Below, piece by piece: positions 22,448 to 22,920 of a stretch of 22,920 nucleotides of DNA. This DNA comes from Thermoanaerobaculia bacterium (lineage in GTDB: Bacteria > Acidobacteriota > Thermoanaerobaculia > Gp7-AA8), in assembly GCA_023700825.1 (NCBI GenBank), contig JAMPYE010000007.1, positions 1-22,920 on the forward strand, written 5' to 3'. Each line of letters starts with the position of its first letter. Within the stretch, counting starts at the first letter, position 1. The notes beneath the pieces are model-generated. The model was not told where the DNA came from. It did no database searches and worked only from the letters and a program-made list of their open reading frames with translations. The position numbers were made by a program, and so were the translations under genes.

Positions 22448-22920
22448 CTAATCGCTCAAATTGCGGATCACCGTCGGAATATCGAGGTCAGCGCCGAAAT
22501 CATTCGACGCCATGGGCCCGAATCCCGAGGTACCGCCGGCGCCTCTGAGCGGGTTGCGAAAAAAGGGCGGATCGAAGATCTCGCCTTCGGCGCCGACCTG
22601 GTCGGAAGCCGCCGCAGCCGCGACCGGCTGCTCCTGCGGGCGCTCGACGCGCGGGCGCGTCGGTTCCGCGATCGTCACGGGCTCGGCCATCGGGCGACGC
22701 GTCATCCGCTCGCCACGGGTGTTGAGAAGCCCGACCGTCGCGTTGTCGAATCCGGTCGCGATGACGGTGACCTTCACCTCGTCCTTCATCTTCGGGTCGA
22801 TGACCGCGCCGAAGATGATGTTCGCGTCCTCGTCGGCCGCTTCCTGGATGATCGACGCCGCCTCGTTTACCTCGAAGAGCGTCATGTCGCTGCCGCCGGT
22901 GATGTTGATCAGCACGCCGC
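22448..22920 (-). CDS. ftsZ: Cell division protein FtsZ, C-terminal part (partial)
   Basis: The 3' end of ftsZ; the frame continues beyond the window at 22920. The visible part starts in the C-terminal GTPase-activating subdomain with GVLINITGGSDMTLFEVNEA, DEDANIIFGAVIDP and VKVTVIATGF, all highly conserved in FtsZ. A variable, proline- and alanine-rich linker of about 80 residues follows, and the protein ends with the conserved C-terminal peptide DLDIPTVIRNLSD, which binds membrane tethers such as FtsA. FtsZ is the tubulin-like GTPase forming the division ring. The gene is followed by an intrinsic terminator and by repeat-rich DNA, so ftsZ closes its transcription unit here, with no downstream division gene on this side. 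Confidence 0.97.
   Translation of the reverse strand, partial: GVLINITGGSDMTLFEVNEAASIIQEAADEDANIIFGAVIDPKMKDEVKVTVIATGFDNATVGLLNTRGERMTRRPMAEPVTIAEPTRPRVERPQEQPVAAAAASDQVGAEGEIFDPPFFRNPLRGAGGTSGFGPMASNDFGADLDIPTVIRNLSD

Overview
The window is GC-rich DNA, densely coded on both strands, from a Gram-negative (diderm) bacterium. The evidence for a diderm is a large TonB-dependent outer-membrane receptor with a carboxypeptidase-regulatory-like N-terminal domain and no SusD partner, lipoprotein signals on secreted proteins, and a multihaem-type cytochrome c. Oar-like receptors of this kind, together with palindrome-rich intergenic repeats, are typical of Acidobacteriota. That assignment is inference; only the diderm cell plan is well supported.

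Layout. Positions 1-543 hold the 3' end of a haem c protein with a C-terminal membrane anchor. Positions 562-4236 form an envelope-glycan cluster: an integral-membrane GT-C glycosyltransferase (minus strand), a SAM methyltransferase (plus) and a GT4 glycosyltransferase (minus). The last two overlap by 93 bp at their 3' ends. Positions 4452-6397 carry a HutD/Ves-like cupin, an unrecognised 134-residue protein and a zinc-type SIR2 deacylase.

The centrepiece is 6506-20571, an apparent carbohydrate-utilisation operon. It starts with a sigma70-like promoter overlapped by two LacI-type operators and encodes, in order: LacI-family regulator, TonB-dependent receptor, GH144-like lipoprotein (endo-beta-1,2-glucanase family), ABC solute-binding lipoprotein, two MalF/MalG-type permeases, a 1054-residue secreted multidomain protein with an (alpha/alpha)6-barrel region, and a cytoplasmic GH94 phosphorylase. 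Six of the seven junctions are 4-bp ATGA overlaps. The exception, between the receptor and GH144, holds a GC-rich hairpin. A convergent GH1 beta-glucosidase (22008-20659) closes the locus. Proposed flow: the receptor takes glucan across the outer membrane, GH144 and the multidomain protein cut it in the periplasm or at the surface, the ABC importer brings oligosaccharides into the cytoplasm (its ATPase is not in the window), and GH94 and GH1 convert them to glucose-1-phosphate and glucose. The GH144 identification makes beta-1,2-glucan the leading substrate, but this rests on family recognition only.

The least explained elements are the secreted multidomain putative glycosidase and a 189-bp (63-codon) element with perfect 28-bp inverted ends that lies in frame between that gene's start codon and its signal peptide. 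Positions 22009-22447 are noncoding and packed with short tandem and palindromic repeats plus an intrinsic terminator for ftsZ, whose 3' end occupies 22448-22920 on the minus strand.
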